A DNA stretch of 64,000 nucleotides from Colias croceus (Eukaryota > Arthropoda > Insecta > Lepidoptera > Pieridae), in assembly GCF_905220415.1 (NCBI RefSeq), contig NC_059545.1:6148001-6212000 (forward strand), given 5' to 3'. The position numbers were made by a program, and so were the translations under genes. The first letter of the stretch is position 1; each line of letters starts with the position of its first letter. The notes under the pieces were generated by a model that saw nothing but the letters and a program-made list of their open reading frames with translations, ran no database searches and was not told where the DNA came from. Positions 23,520 through 33,689 of the stretch are shown piece by piece.

Positions 23520-24338
23520 TTGAAATACTGAACACACAATAACTAATTAATTTTTGTATATTATTAAGCAATATATCTAGACATACGGTAGAAAAAGAAT
23601 TTGTTAGGTAGTGCTAAATGTAAATCTTATGTAAAAAATGTATTTAGTTCAGAGAGCCTATTACAGCGTTAAGGAATATAATATAGAAGATGATAATCGA
23701 TGGAGGGTTGTCGTGTAAGAATCACAGGACAGTTCTTTGGCATATATTATGTAGTTACATATTACTATGTAAAATTAAACTGTAATAAAGAAATAAAACT
23801 TTTATTCCATTTTATTATGTACTTTTATTTATTTTTTATTATTTACAATACAATGTTTAAAAAATTGATTTCTACATTGCAAACATAGACATACATATAA
23901 ATATACTAGTGGTCCGCCCCGGCTTCGCCCTTGAAATACTGAACACACATTAACTAATTAATTTTTGTATATTATTAAGCAATATATCTAGACACACGGT
24001 AGAAAAAGAATTTGTTAGTGCTAAATGTAAATCTTATGTAAAAAATGTATTTAGTTCAGAGAGCCTATTACAGCGTTAAGGAATATAATATAGAAGATGA
24101 TAATCGATGGAGGGTTGTCGCGTAAGAATCACAGGACAGTTCTTTGACATATATTATGTAGTTACATATTACTATGTAAAATTAAACATAGTTATAAAGA
24201 AATAAAACTTTTATTCCATTTTATTATGTACTTTTATTTATTTTTTATTATTTACAATACAATGTTTAAAAAATTGATTTCTACATTGCAAACATAGACA
24301 CATATATATACTAGTGGTCCGCCCCGGCTTCGCCCTTG
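23520..24338. repeat. Direct tandem duplication of about 410 bases
   Basis: Bases 23520-23930 and 23931-24338 are nearly identical. Each starts with TTGAAATACTGAACACAC (also present a third time across the stop codon of the upstream gene near 23498) and ends in GTCCGCCCCGGCTTCGCCC, the end of a moth repeat. It copies the 3' flank of the small gene. Confidence 0.9.
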
Positions 24339-24419
24339 GTACATGTTTATGTTTTCTTTCCATAATAACCATCCTCGTACTTCAAGGAACATTATAAAAA
24401 AATAATTATCGAAATCGGT

Positions 24420-24850
24420 CCACCCGTTCACGCGTGATGCCGTGACCAAGGGAAATAGGTCTGCCACTGATATCGATATTGTGCCTAAAGCATAGAACCT
24501 CAGCGTCAACAGTAATTGATGTTATGGAGATACCCCATGATTCCTGAAATGAGAACATAAATTAGGTATGTAATAAGGTTAGACGTGTTTGGTATAATAT
24601 TAATGCCTCCATTAAACTAACCTGGCTCCTTTTATTCGTACGTCTGGATAAATTTCAAGAAGTAATTGTTCAACAGATTCTTTATCAAGTCGAAATCTCA
24701 ATTGAAATTCGTGAGAATCCAGGGTCGCAAAAAAATCCACTCCTTCTCTATAATATATACTCTTTCACGCCCACTATCTTCTTCCGAAATTCGATATAAT
24801 ATTAAACACTTCTCTATCACTATCTGAACTCCACATTTCGATATTGAAGC
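24420..24850 (-). pseudogene. HARBI1-like Harbinger transposase relic
   Basis: Read from about 24843 downwards on the minus strand: MWSSDSDREVFNIISNFGRR, a stop-broken stretch, then HEFQLRFRLDKESVEQLLLE and IYPDVRIKGA. In another frame from about 24509 comes MTLRFYALGTISISVADLF. These match, in order, the N-terminal region of HARBI1-like nucleases (FRLs...LL... then LLiTLRFYAtGsf). Stops and frame changes show decay; the catalytic DDE half is missing. Confidence 0.7.
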
Positions 24851-25107
24851 GGAAACAATGAAATAGTAAGAATTTAACCGGCCGAAATCGACGGGTAAAC
24901 AAAATGCTATACGAATAGTAACTTTGACAGCATAATGACATTAAAAATATTTATAGGAACGCGATAAACTGTCTTCTCCATACAATATGCTTACCGTTCG
25001 TTAATAGTAACCCTCCCATCCGTCAGTAGGAAGCCGTCGGTAAGTTGCTTGACGAGACGTTTTTTATAGGAACGATTTTCGCTTACGCTTGGTTAATTAT
25101 ACTACTA

Positions 25108-26841
25108 GGGTCATTGCGCCTGTTCGCGTCCACCTGCCTATTCGCGTCCATTTTGCGGATATCTTTTAGAAAATTCACGAAAATAAGTATACTTTATGTA
25201 AAATTGTAATAAGAAAAATTTCCGATAATACCTCAATGTATAAGAGACATGCACACATAATCAAAATATGCCTGCGCACCGCCTATCCTATTTAAAAAAA
25301 ATATTTAATTTTGGCTATTAAACGAGAGAGCTAAAACGCGCGGGATTTTGAGAAAAAAATAGTGCGCAGGGTCGCGTTTGACGGTAAGCATCTTATTGTT
25401 AAATGTGAATTTTTGAATATGTAACTGTTTCTTTGCTTTGCTAACAAAACATGGAATAGTATGGATTATAAATAAGCTTATTTCTTTTACAATTAATAGC
25501 TAAAATAAGGTGGACGCGAATTACTACACCGAATTTGTACAACTTCCATTTTGCGTCCACGGTGGGCGCAAACTATACCTGTAGTGCATAACAATAGAAC
25601 ATATTGCGTCCACATTGTTTTTCATTACGTAGCAATGAATTGTTTGTTAAAATATGTAATTTAAAATAGATTGTAAATTTTTGACTAAGACCACAAGTTG
25701 ATAATTTAAATTTTCATTCAAATTAGCAAATTTTTATGCTATTTTTTCATTTTAAAATGGGTATTCTAAGAATGAGACTAGTATTTTTAGAATGAGAGTC
25801 TGTGGTTAAGAAAATAATATACAAAAGAGAAATTTAATTCTTTAGAAACTAAAAAATAGGGTAGGTAGGTAATCTTAATAGAACTGATTATTATTTATTT
25901 ACATAACGTAACTTTGTTTTTTGTTAATTTTTGGTTCTAATAATGATGAGAAGATAAATATAATTAAGTTTTTCCAGTTTCCTTACACAGTGAATTATAT
26001 TAATAATAATGTTGATTTTAGGGTTCCGAAGTTCCGAACCTAGAAAGGAAAAACCGGAATCCTTGTAGGATCACTTTGATATCCGTCCGTCTGTATGTCC
26101 GTCTGCCGGTCTGTCTTTCTGTCAAGACCCTTTTTCTCAGTAACGCGTAGAGGTATAAAGCTGAAATTTATTTTGAATACTCAAGTCTACGGTCCCTTGA
26201 AGCAGTGAAAAAATCAAACTTATAAGCCAAAGCAATCAAAAGATACAGCCGTTTATGCTGCCAATTTTCGCAAATTTCGACATTCGCAAGGGAATCAAAA
26301 CCTACAGGGTACTTTACGTGAACACAGACACTTGAAGTTTGGTGCGAAGCAACGTCTTATAGCACAAATAAGGGAAACATTGAAAAAATAATCATTTACA
26401 GTTAAAACATATAAAAAAAGACAGGTTAATACGGAACCCTCGGTATGCGAGTCCCACTCGCATTTGGCCGGTTTATATTAAATAACTGTATTCGTAAATA
26501 AATAATTTATTAAAATCTAATTTTTATTTGCATTTATCTGATAAAATATCACCCAATACATTCTTAATTCCTTTTCTAAGCTGGTGGACGCGAACTGGTC
26601 CACGGGTGGACGCAAAAAGGCATTTTTGGACGCGAACTGGGTAAAACGCCAAATTCTGCTATTTGTCTAGATAAATAAAAACCACATGATATTTCCAACA
26701 CAATTGAAAGTAAATCTTAAAATAGACTATGTAATGAACACGTTACATAAATTTTGCGTTGAAATTTGTTCTGGAACATTTTTATTTTCTCCTTCAGACT
26801 TTCCAACTGCACTAAGTGGACGCGAACTGGCGCAATTACCC
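25108..26841. mobile_element. TA-flanked element with iterated TTCGCGTCCA motif
   Basis: Ends GGGTCATTGCGCCTGTTCGC and GCGAACTGGCGCAATTACCC are inverted, with TA at 25106-25107 and 26842-26843. The motif GTTCGCGTCCA or its complement recurs near 25122, 25142, 25510, 26587, 26605, 26628 and 26818. The terminal 12 bases match the element at 9470-11818. A 26018-26475 repeat lies inside. No transposase seen. Confidence 0.8.
26018..26475 (+). repeat. Moth repeat, TAGGGTTCCG...TTGGCCGGTT
   Basis: It runs from AGGGTTCCGAAGTTCCG through GTCCGTCCGTCTG and CCCTTTTTCTCAGTAACGCG to ACGGAACCCTCGGTATGCG and CGCATTTGGCCGGTTT. The AGGGTTCCG / CGGAACCCT pair marks inverted ends. From memory it is a widespread lepidopteran repeat; it has no open frame. 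Confidence 0.65.
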
Positions 26842-27419
26842 TATTCGTAACTAAAACGGATCGTTTTTCAAATATAGGAACCGGGCATAAATCGCCAATG
26901 AGCAGCTTAACTGTCAGCATTCTTTTTACTTGACACGACTTATACTACCTCTTTGATTTGAACACTGGTTACAAAATATATCTAGAATATTATTGAAATT
27001 TTGCAAGGTTTCACTAGATATTAAATTTTTATATGTGAGGACAAACATTCTTTTTTGCAGCATGTGTTTTGTAAATAATATTTATAAATAATTCAATTTC
27101 TTACATATTCAATAAAATATTTTTTACATGTATCATCCTTAACCTCATAAGATGAGTTCTATGAAGATCTCCAATATAAAGGCAAATAAAAAGATATCCA
27201 ATAAAACAAGATATCATGTGTTTTCTGGCGAAGGGCTCGAAAGATTTTCTGCTCCTTGTATTGAGATAAGACTGAAAAGATATAAATATAGTATAAAACC
27301 ATGTTAAATAATGTGTTTTCTTCTAATGTAGATAAGAAATTAAGTTAACAGGTTTCAGAAAAATACAAACAATTAGGTACCTAATAAAATTATCATTAGA
27401 AAACTATAATTTATGCATT

Positions 27420-27612
27420 ACTAGGTTTTGCCGCTCGGCTTTACCCACAGTGCTCTGCTCTTGTTGCTCTTAACATGATGATATAAAGCCTTCCACAATA
27501 AATGGGCTATCTAACACTGAAATAATTTTTCAAATCGTATCAGTAGTTCCTATGATTAGCACATTCAAACAAACAAACTCTTCAGTTTTATAATACATAT
27601 TAGTATAGATTA
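27420..27612 (+). repeat. Moth repeat copy, CTCGGCTTTACCC core
   Basis: Inverse-oriented relative of the 20025-20800 copies: TAGGTTTTGCCGCTCGGC at the left and ACTCTTCAGTTTTATAATAC at the right. It lies just downstream of RNF146. Confidence 0.65.
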
Positions 27613-27635
27613 AAACACACACACCCAAAAATTAT

Positions 27636-27641
27636 TTTATT
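27636..27641 (-). terminator. Polyadenylation signal of RNF146
   Basis: AATAAA on the minus strand about 20 bases past the TAA stop, supporting a very short 3' UTR and the end of the gene at 27660. Confidence 0.6.
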
Positions 27642-27659
27642 ATTTTAGTTTATAATTTC

Positions 27660-28823
27660 TTACCTCAAACTTTGAGATATGGCTTCAATATCATTGGCTT
27701 GTATTGCTACAACAGTGTCAGAACCGTGTTCAACATCTGTGTCATTTTCCGGAGAGTCAGTAGGTGAAATTTGATTTATATTTTCACTGATATCATCATT
27801 ATTGTTATTTGAATTTAATGCAGGAATGTTTTTTCTTATTCCAGCAATACCTATAAAATATAATCAATTAATAATTAAAAATTTTCATTATTAATCTACC
27901 AACTCTTTATTTACTTAGATTATTACCTTTAGACGGATGTTTAATTGTGTCTCTTTTGACTTTTCTTCTTCTTCCAGGATCATTAAGTTGATATTGAATC
28001 ATTGAATTAAAGTCAACACAATAAATTGCACCTGCTACCAATAGTTTACATTCGGTCTTTCCTGCATTGAAATCTGCTTCTAAATCATCATTACTCCTTT
28101 CATCGTAACTCCACCATCCTTAAAATAATATATTTTAATGTAATTATTCAAAAACACAAACTAACAAACATAACTATGTGAAATAATAGTAAAAAAGAAA
28201 AATGGAGGCATTCAGTAAATGAAATATAAAAGTACCATAGTTATCAAATGAAATTTATTCAATTATAAAAAAAAAAATGAACTTTTCTATTGTAGAAATA
28301 TAATACTTAATAATACAGTTATAGTTAATAACAGTATTCATATTCTAGTGGTTATTTAAATCTGAACTATTATAATACCAATTGCTATTACTTACCATCC
28401 CTTCCTTCATAATACCACCAGTATTTGTCATTTTCAAATTCAACAAGTTCATTTTCTATTTCATTAATAAATACAGGGTTATCTAAGTAGTCTAAAGGAA
28501 TTGGTGTGCGGCACATTGGACAGTTGTGATTTCTCCTCATAACACCCTAATTAAATAGTATACTTAATTAAATTAAATACAAACTCATTGCGAGATATAC
28601 ATTTTATATTTAAATATAACACACAACATCTTAACAACTTACCTTCACACAAAGAAAACAAAAAATATGATCACAGGGTAATTTTGCTGGATGATTATAT
28701 TTCTGCATACAAACTGCACAATCTTGATCTGTAAAATAAATAAGAACCGTCGCGTCGTAATGAATTATTTTTATAATTATTGCAAGTTTATTTTACTGGC
28801 TACGTACCCTGTGTATTTTCCAT
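27660..28823 (-). CDS. RNF146: E3 ubiquitin ligase RNF146 (Iduna), RING-WWE
   Basis: Exons 28823-28808, 28728-28643, 28546-28396, 28118-27927 and 27850-27660 join in frame to 211 residues; all junctions are GT-AG. RNF146 binds poly(ADP-ribose) through its WWE domain and ubiquitinates PARylated targets such as Axin and tankyrase. Visible parts: a C3HC4 RING at about residues 8-47 (CAVCMQKYNHPAKLPCDHIF, then CFLC, then CPMC), a WWE domain from about 70 to 145 (KYWWYYEGRDGWWSYDERS, then MIQYQLNDPGRRRKVKRD), and an acidic tail. It is shorter than the 359-residue human protein. The last codon and stop (AGG TAA) coincide with a good donor consensus, AG|GTAAGA, so a further exon is possible, but the AATAAA 20 bases on argues for ending here. 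Confidence 0.93.
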
Positions 28824-29095
28824 TTTGTGTTTTTACAGGCTGCTAAACTAATCAATATTCTTATTTTATAGTTGAATTTAAATTAAACAAACGATTCACC
28901 TAATTTCGAAACATTGAAAGCTCGCTTAGTTTGTTCCCATTTACCAAGAAATACTACCTGCTACCTACTTATAATTTCATTTTCATCACGTTTTTATGAA
29001 GTTTCAAATTTATTTATTTAATTATACACTTATATTTTAAATAACATTGGCAGCCTGTATTGGTTTATCACGATTTGCAATATTATTTTTATGTT

Positions 29096-29269
29096 ATGTT
29101 TGATAAATCTCCATCACAGAGCAAGTATGATCTCCATTCTCCAAATCAAAGACAAATCATTAATGAGCTGTCAAGTGTCAACTCACAGCTGACTGACTGG
29201 CGTATTTTGACAAATGACATTTTGGATCAGTATAGCCAGATATCAACTTTATTGACTTCAATCCTGTAA
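29096..29269 (+). CDS. Possible 57-residue protein
   Basis: ATG at 29096 opens a frame to TAA at 29269: MFDKSPSQSKYDLHSPNQRQ, then IINELSSVNSQLTDW and a helix ending in TLLTSIL. It is polar at the start and a likely amphipathic or coiled-coil helix afterwards, without a signal peptide or membrane span. It starts about 270 bases from the divergent RNF146 start, so the two could share a promoter. I do not recognise the family; it may be a small subunit of a complex or a chance frame. Confidence 0.45.
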   Translation: MFDKSPSQSKYDLHSPNQRQIINELSSVNSQLTDWRILTNDILDQYSQISTLLTSIL

Positions 29270-29645
29270 AGGTGGATTTACATCAAACGAACACATAGCT
29301 CCGAAGCTAGGTTCTGAAGGGTCCGCCCGACGCCCAAGGCCTCACAAACCGATATAATATTTATCACTTAAAACATAAAACAATTCTGAGATAATCATCA
29401 TTCATTCAAAAAGTTGTAATAAGTAGTTCAGAAAACTCCAACAACGGCTTTAAAATGTAAACTTATGTCTACCCTGTGACTGGTAAAGCAAAGGCCAAAG
29501 AGGCAAACAGAACATCTTATCAGCGGTTAAGCGGCTGGGTTAAAGTGGAAAATACGTGTAGGTCACCACTTTTCGTGGTAGGTTTGTGGGTATTGTTTAC
29601 AGTATTGTCGTAGAATGAATGAGCGTCATCCAGCCCTCTTTATTT

Positions 29646-30115
29646 TTTTTTTTTTAATAATTTATTCATAACCATGGATACAAGTCCTTCAGTCGCAATC
29701 TTTAAAAGTAATATACATTTCAATATATTATAAAACATACATTATACAAATATAAAATAATTATAATAAGATACAGAATTAACATTAATATTTTAACTTA
29801 TTTACTGAGTTTACAATACAATTATACATATTATATATTCGATCGTTTTTCAAAACAATATTAGAAATTAAATTTTTTCTACAGTATTAACAATGTAATT
29901 ATATAACGGAATGAAATAATCTTTGTTAGATAATAAATCTTCGACCCGGCGGGGAACACTAATTGAATGTCCTTGGGCGATATCACTTAATTCACTAACA
30001 AGTGTCAATCTTTGAATACCAAACGTTCGACACTGTAAAATAATATGGTATAAACCATATAGTCTGCATTTTCCTGGGAATAATGGGTACAAATGTTTTC
30101 TGTAATTATTTTCAT
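29646..30115 (-). mobile_element. Truncated A-tailed retroelement or retrocopy fragment
   Basis: On the minus strand an open C-terminal segment (LYPLFPGKCRLYGLYHIILQ, then RTFGIQRLTLVSELSDIAQG, then VPRRVEDLLSNKDYFIPLYN) ends at 29868. It is followed by about 200 bases of AT-rich sequence, AATAAA-like sequence and a run of A at about 29646-29660. A 5'-truncated element copied from RNA fits. I could not assign the protein family. No gene is seen between 30115 and 30939. Confidence 0.5.
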
Positions 30116-30939
30116 CCTATAAATAGGCAACCCTCTATATTGTTTTATTGCCAGACTCGCATGAAAATATAATCGTAATATTATGTTAAAATCTCGATTT
30201 CTCTCTATAGTAAGATTCGCTGGGACGCTGGAGACCTCTTGAAGTTACTTTCTTCTTGGTATTTGTAGTAACTTTTTTCCGTCTACCCTCAAAAATTGAT
30301 TGTGTTGTAATATTTGAGTCCATGTGACCATGTCGTGTATAAAAATTAGTTCTAGATTATTTTCCAGGACTCATTTGGTTATGATAAAAGCTGTTAGCTT
30401 TACACTTAAGATACTCCTAATCAAAATGTTGTAACTTACCAGAGTAATTAAAAAGCTTTTAAATATTTGTCCATTTGTTGTTGTGTTGTTTTGAGCTGTA
30501 TGCAGTTTTAAAAAATGCTACAGATTTAAGGAAAATAAAACAGAACAAACTAGCTATTAATGCCTTTTGTCTGATAATAATTAGTGTTTTCTTTTTTAAT
30601 AACTCAGCCCCCGGAATCACAGACACAATAGAAAATCTATTGTGTCATGGTCAATAAATATCTAATAAATATCTAATACAATTAAATAAAAAATCCTGCA
30701 TTTAAATTATTAAAAATATGTAAGCTACGTAATATAATTTAAACATAACAATTAACATAGTAATAGAATCATCCAGTAATCATATTTGTTAGGTAAGGAA
30801 CAGTTACAAGACACACAAGTTTATTGAACATTTATTTCCCATTTTAAAAAATGAATTACACAAAGTAATCTGGAATGAAGTGCCAAAAGAAAAAAAATAA
30901 TTTCATACATTTAGACTTAACTAATTGGAGTAATACTCT

Positions 30940-32261
30940 TTACTTGTCCCTTACTTTTACAAGATCATTTAGATCTAACGCTACACATATTTCCTTTGAG
31001 TCTGTGCGTGGGTTACGGTCCAAAATCTCAGTTATAGGATAGTAATTGTCTCGGTTGTCAACATTCCACCCTGAATACTGAAAAGGAACAAGTGTCAAAC
31101 ATAATTTAAAAAAAAAAATGATATTTTCATTCATTATCTATTAGCACGAGGAACTGCATATATTTTACCTAATTCAGCACACACCACATCTTTAATTTAT
31201 TATTATATTTTTAGCAATTTCTTAACCTACAAATGATGGTTCTCAAGGATTTCATGTTTTTGTTATCGTAAGCATTAGCAACTGTGTAAGTGTTATATAT
31301 ATGTTATCAACATTTGCAAAGAAATTATTAACTTTTGCTGGTTTTGTAATTGAAACTTGTGTATAAAAATTTCAACTTACCACACATGTGCATTTATGGA
31401 GGATTTTTCCATTTGATTCCATCGGAATAAATTTTTGTAGTAAAGCTTTTCCATCAATTTTCCACAAATTAAGCTCATCTAGTTTTGAAATTACTTTATC
31501 TCCTTCCCATTTTACATCAGATTTTAATAAAACGAAGTTTCCAGACTAAAAAAAGTAAAAAATTGTCATAAACAAAAAGAATACAAAATAATTATTGAGA
31601 CAGAGGCGATACTAAAGTCAATAAGTCCAGTTACCAAACAAACTGATTACATACATGGAAATGCTTTGGTATGTCCTTTGATTGACTTGAATCTGATTTG
31701 TTCCCATCGGAGCCATTCTTTTCGTCATCAGACCCCTCTTCCTCATCAAGTTCTCCTTCCTCATCTTCTCCCTCTTCATCTTCTTCACCTTCTCCTTCAC
31801 TTTCTTCTGATGATGAATTTTTGCGCTTCTTTTTAGTGCTATTCATTGGAGGTCTTCCACGCTTTCGTCCCGCCCTAGCAGGTTGTTCATTCTATAGAAT
31901 AATCAGAAAACACCCAAGTCTTAATGTGATAGAATGAAGACTTCAAAATTTATTCAAAAACGTCAAATTCCAATACGAATTTGTGTGCTAAAAATGCATA
32001 CAAACGATTACCTTATCCGCAAACAACCTAACCTTTAAAAATACAAATGAATTTATCTTTCGACTGTAGAGCACAAAAGGTAAAATCTATTTTGCATGTT
32101 AGTGGTAACTTATATCATATTTATCAAAATTTTGATGTTTTTACCGAATCGGCATCCGGCGTCCAGTCTTCACCTGAATCTTGGAATTCTTCAGGTTCAG
32201 CGCCAGGTTCAGATCCCTCGGAATCATCATCTCCTTTCTTGAGTGACTTCCTTTTACGCAT
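30940..32261 (-). CDS. Acidic nuclear protein with AT-hook-like motif, unrecognised
   Basis: Exons 32261-32145, 31891-31655, 31545-31381 and 31077-30940 all join in phase 0 to 218 residues. The N-terminus is MRKRKSLKKGDDDSEG-like (basic then acidic). Exon 2 starts with an AT-hook-like GRKRGRPP near residue 46, a basic KKKRK run that could be a nuclear localisation signal, then about 50 residues of Glu/Asp/Ser. Exons 3-4 form a compact domain: FVLLKSDVKWEGDKVISKL, WKIDGKALLQKFIP, a CTC pair near 172, and YSGWNVDNRDNYYPI. I do not recognise this domain. DNA or chromatin association is an inference from composition. It diverges from Atg8 across about 0.8 kb. Confidence 0.85.
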
Positions 32262-33074
32262 GATGTTTTGGTTTTTTTATTATAAAAATAAAACTAATTA
32301 AAAGATGTTGACAAATGTTATTATTGCCTTACAATACGCCTTATAATAATTATAGCGAAACAACGCTCTAAAATTATTCGGCTTCCCACCGACAAGCTTC
32401 GCTTTGGAGTTTGGCAATTGGCTATGCCACAGAGCTTAGCCACAGAGCAAGTAATATCTCAGAGAGTAATATAGATTATAGGATATGCTTTGAAATTTGA
32501 ATCACAGATAACAAGGAAGTTTGGCACAGAACAGTTTGTTTTTACTGTTCTGTGAAGTTTGGCATGCCATTGAATAGTTACCATTAAAAAAAAATTCATA
32601 AATTTGTCGTTCAATGAATAATCAATATGTGCTCATACTTTCTTTGGATTAATTTAATTGTTATTTATTTTTAGCACAAAAGTAAAGCATCATTTAAATA
32701 TTCAAAAGGTATAATCAAATAAAATACGGACACATAAAATTATCATGAATGACAAAACTAAGGACAAAACCATGAATAAATATAAATTAATCATTATGTA
32801 TTATGAGTGCGGCAGGACAGGAGTCATTTTAATAACCTTATTTACATGTGGATGAATTTATATATAAGGTGATATAATCTTTATTTCTGTTATCTGTGCT
32901 TGTTATTGAATATCGACGCGCAGCGACGCCATTTGTCGATCATTGTCTGTTGTTATTTGTCATATCAGCTGATTGCGTCATTGCATTTATAAAACAATAA
33001 CGCAAAAACAAAAAACAAGTCGCATTTACTCGTTTGACTACATTTTTAGAAAATTATTGTGAAAAGTAGTAAAA

Positions 33075-33428
33075 ATGAAGTTTCAATATAAAGAAGAACA
33101 TTCCTTTGAAAAACGGAAGGCGGAAGGTGAGAAAATTCGCAGAAAGTATCCAGACAGAGTACCAGTAATTGTGGAGAAAGCACCAAAGGCTAGGCTTGGA
33201 GATCTCGACAAGAAGAAATATTTAGTACCATCTGATTTGACTGTGGGCCAATTTTACTTCTTGATCAGAAAACGCATTCATTTACGACCTGAGGACGCAT
33301 TATTTTTCTTTGTCAACAACGTAATTCCACCCACATCTGCCACAATGGGATCGCTCTACCAAGAACATCATGACGAAGATTTTTTCCTGTACATCGCTTT
33401 TTCTGATGAAAATGTTTATGGATACTAA
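33075..33428 (+). CDS. Atg8: Autophagy-related ubiquitin-like modifier Atg8 (GABARAP type)
   Basis: 117 residues in one coding exon, the usual length. Starting MKFQYKEEHSFEKRKAEGEK, it has the two N-terminal helices, the ubiquitin fold with YLVPSDLTVGQFYFLIRKRI (hydrophobic pockets for LIR motifs), and ends DENVYGY: Gly116 is the residue that Atg4 exposes by removing the last residue, for conjugation to phosphatidylethanolamine on autophagosome membranes. Sequence is of GABARAP rather than LC3 type. The ATG is preceded by AAAA, a good insect context. Two polyadenylation signals follow (33445 and 33682). Confidence 0.97.
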   Translation: MKFQYKEEHSFEKRKAEGEKIRRKYPDRVPVIVEKAPKARLGDLDKKKYLVPSDLTVGQFYFLIRKRIHLRPEDALFFFVNNVIPPTSATMGSLYQEHHDEDFFLYIAFSDENVYGY

Positions 33429-33444
33429 ATTCTTTCTTTTAAAT

Positions 33445-33687
33445 AATAAATTCACTTTTATCTGTAGTATTCTTTCCATATGGTGAAATTAGGATTAAGG
33501 CTTAAGACTATTGGTGTATTATGTTTATATTATGGTGATAAATATTTTTATTTTGCAATTTTCACTCACTGACTTGTATATGCATTGTTATTATAGTTGT
33601 AGCATATTATTCACCAATGTGATAATATTCAACTGTTTCAATTTATATGTACTATGGCGATTGTACCACTTTCTGAATTAAAATAAA
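33445..33687 (+). terminator. Two AATAAA signals of Atg8
   Basis: AATAAA occurs at 33445-33450, 17 bases past the stop, and at 33682-33687; either or both could end the Atg8 transcript. Confidence 0.5.
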
Positions 33688-33689
33688 AA

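Larger units (their letters stand above)
22470..26950. mobile_element. Inferred decayed Harbinger-type transposon with nested element
   Basis: Subterminal motifs are inverted across this interval: GTAAAAAGAACGCTG (near 22485) against CAGCATTCTTTTTAC (near 26915), and ATGCCCGGTTCCTATATT (near 22662) against AATATAGGAACCGGGCAT (near 26872). Between them lie a HARBI1-like transposase relic (24420-24850, minus) and a small spliced gene (23169-23519, plus) that could be the Myb-like partner gene of such elements. A separate TA-flanked element (25108-26841) has landed inside. Exact ends and target duplication are not resolved. Confidence 0.45.

Noticed and set aside
24252..24509. Stand-alone 85-residue gene
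   Set aside because: The first part is a shifted piece of a HARBI1-like transposase and the rest reads into a moth repeat.
31698..31937. Plus-strand Ser-rich open frame
   Set aside because: It is the antisense of the Glu/Asp-rich exon of the AT-hook protein; the true strand has consistent splice sites.
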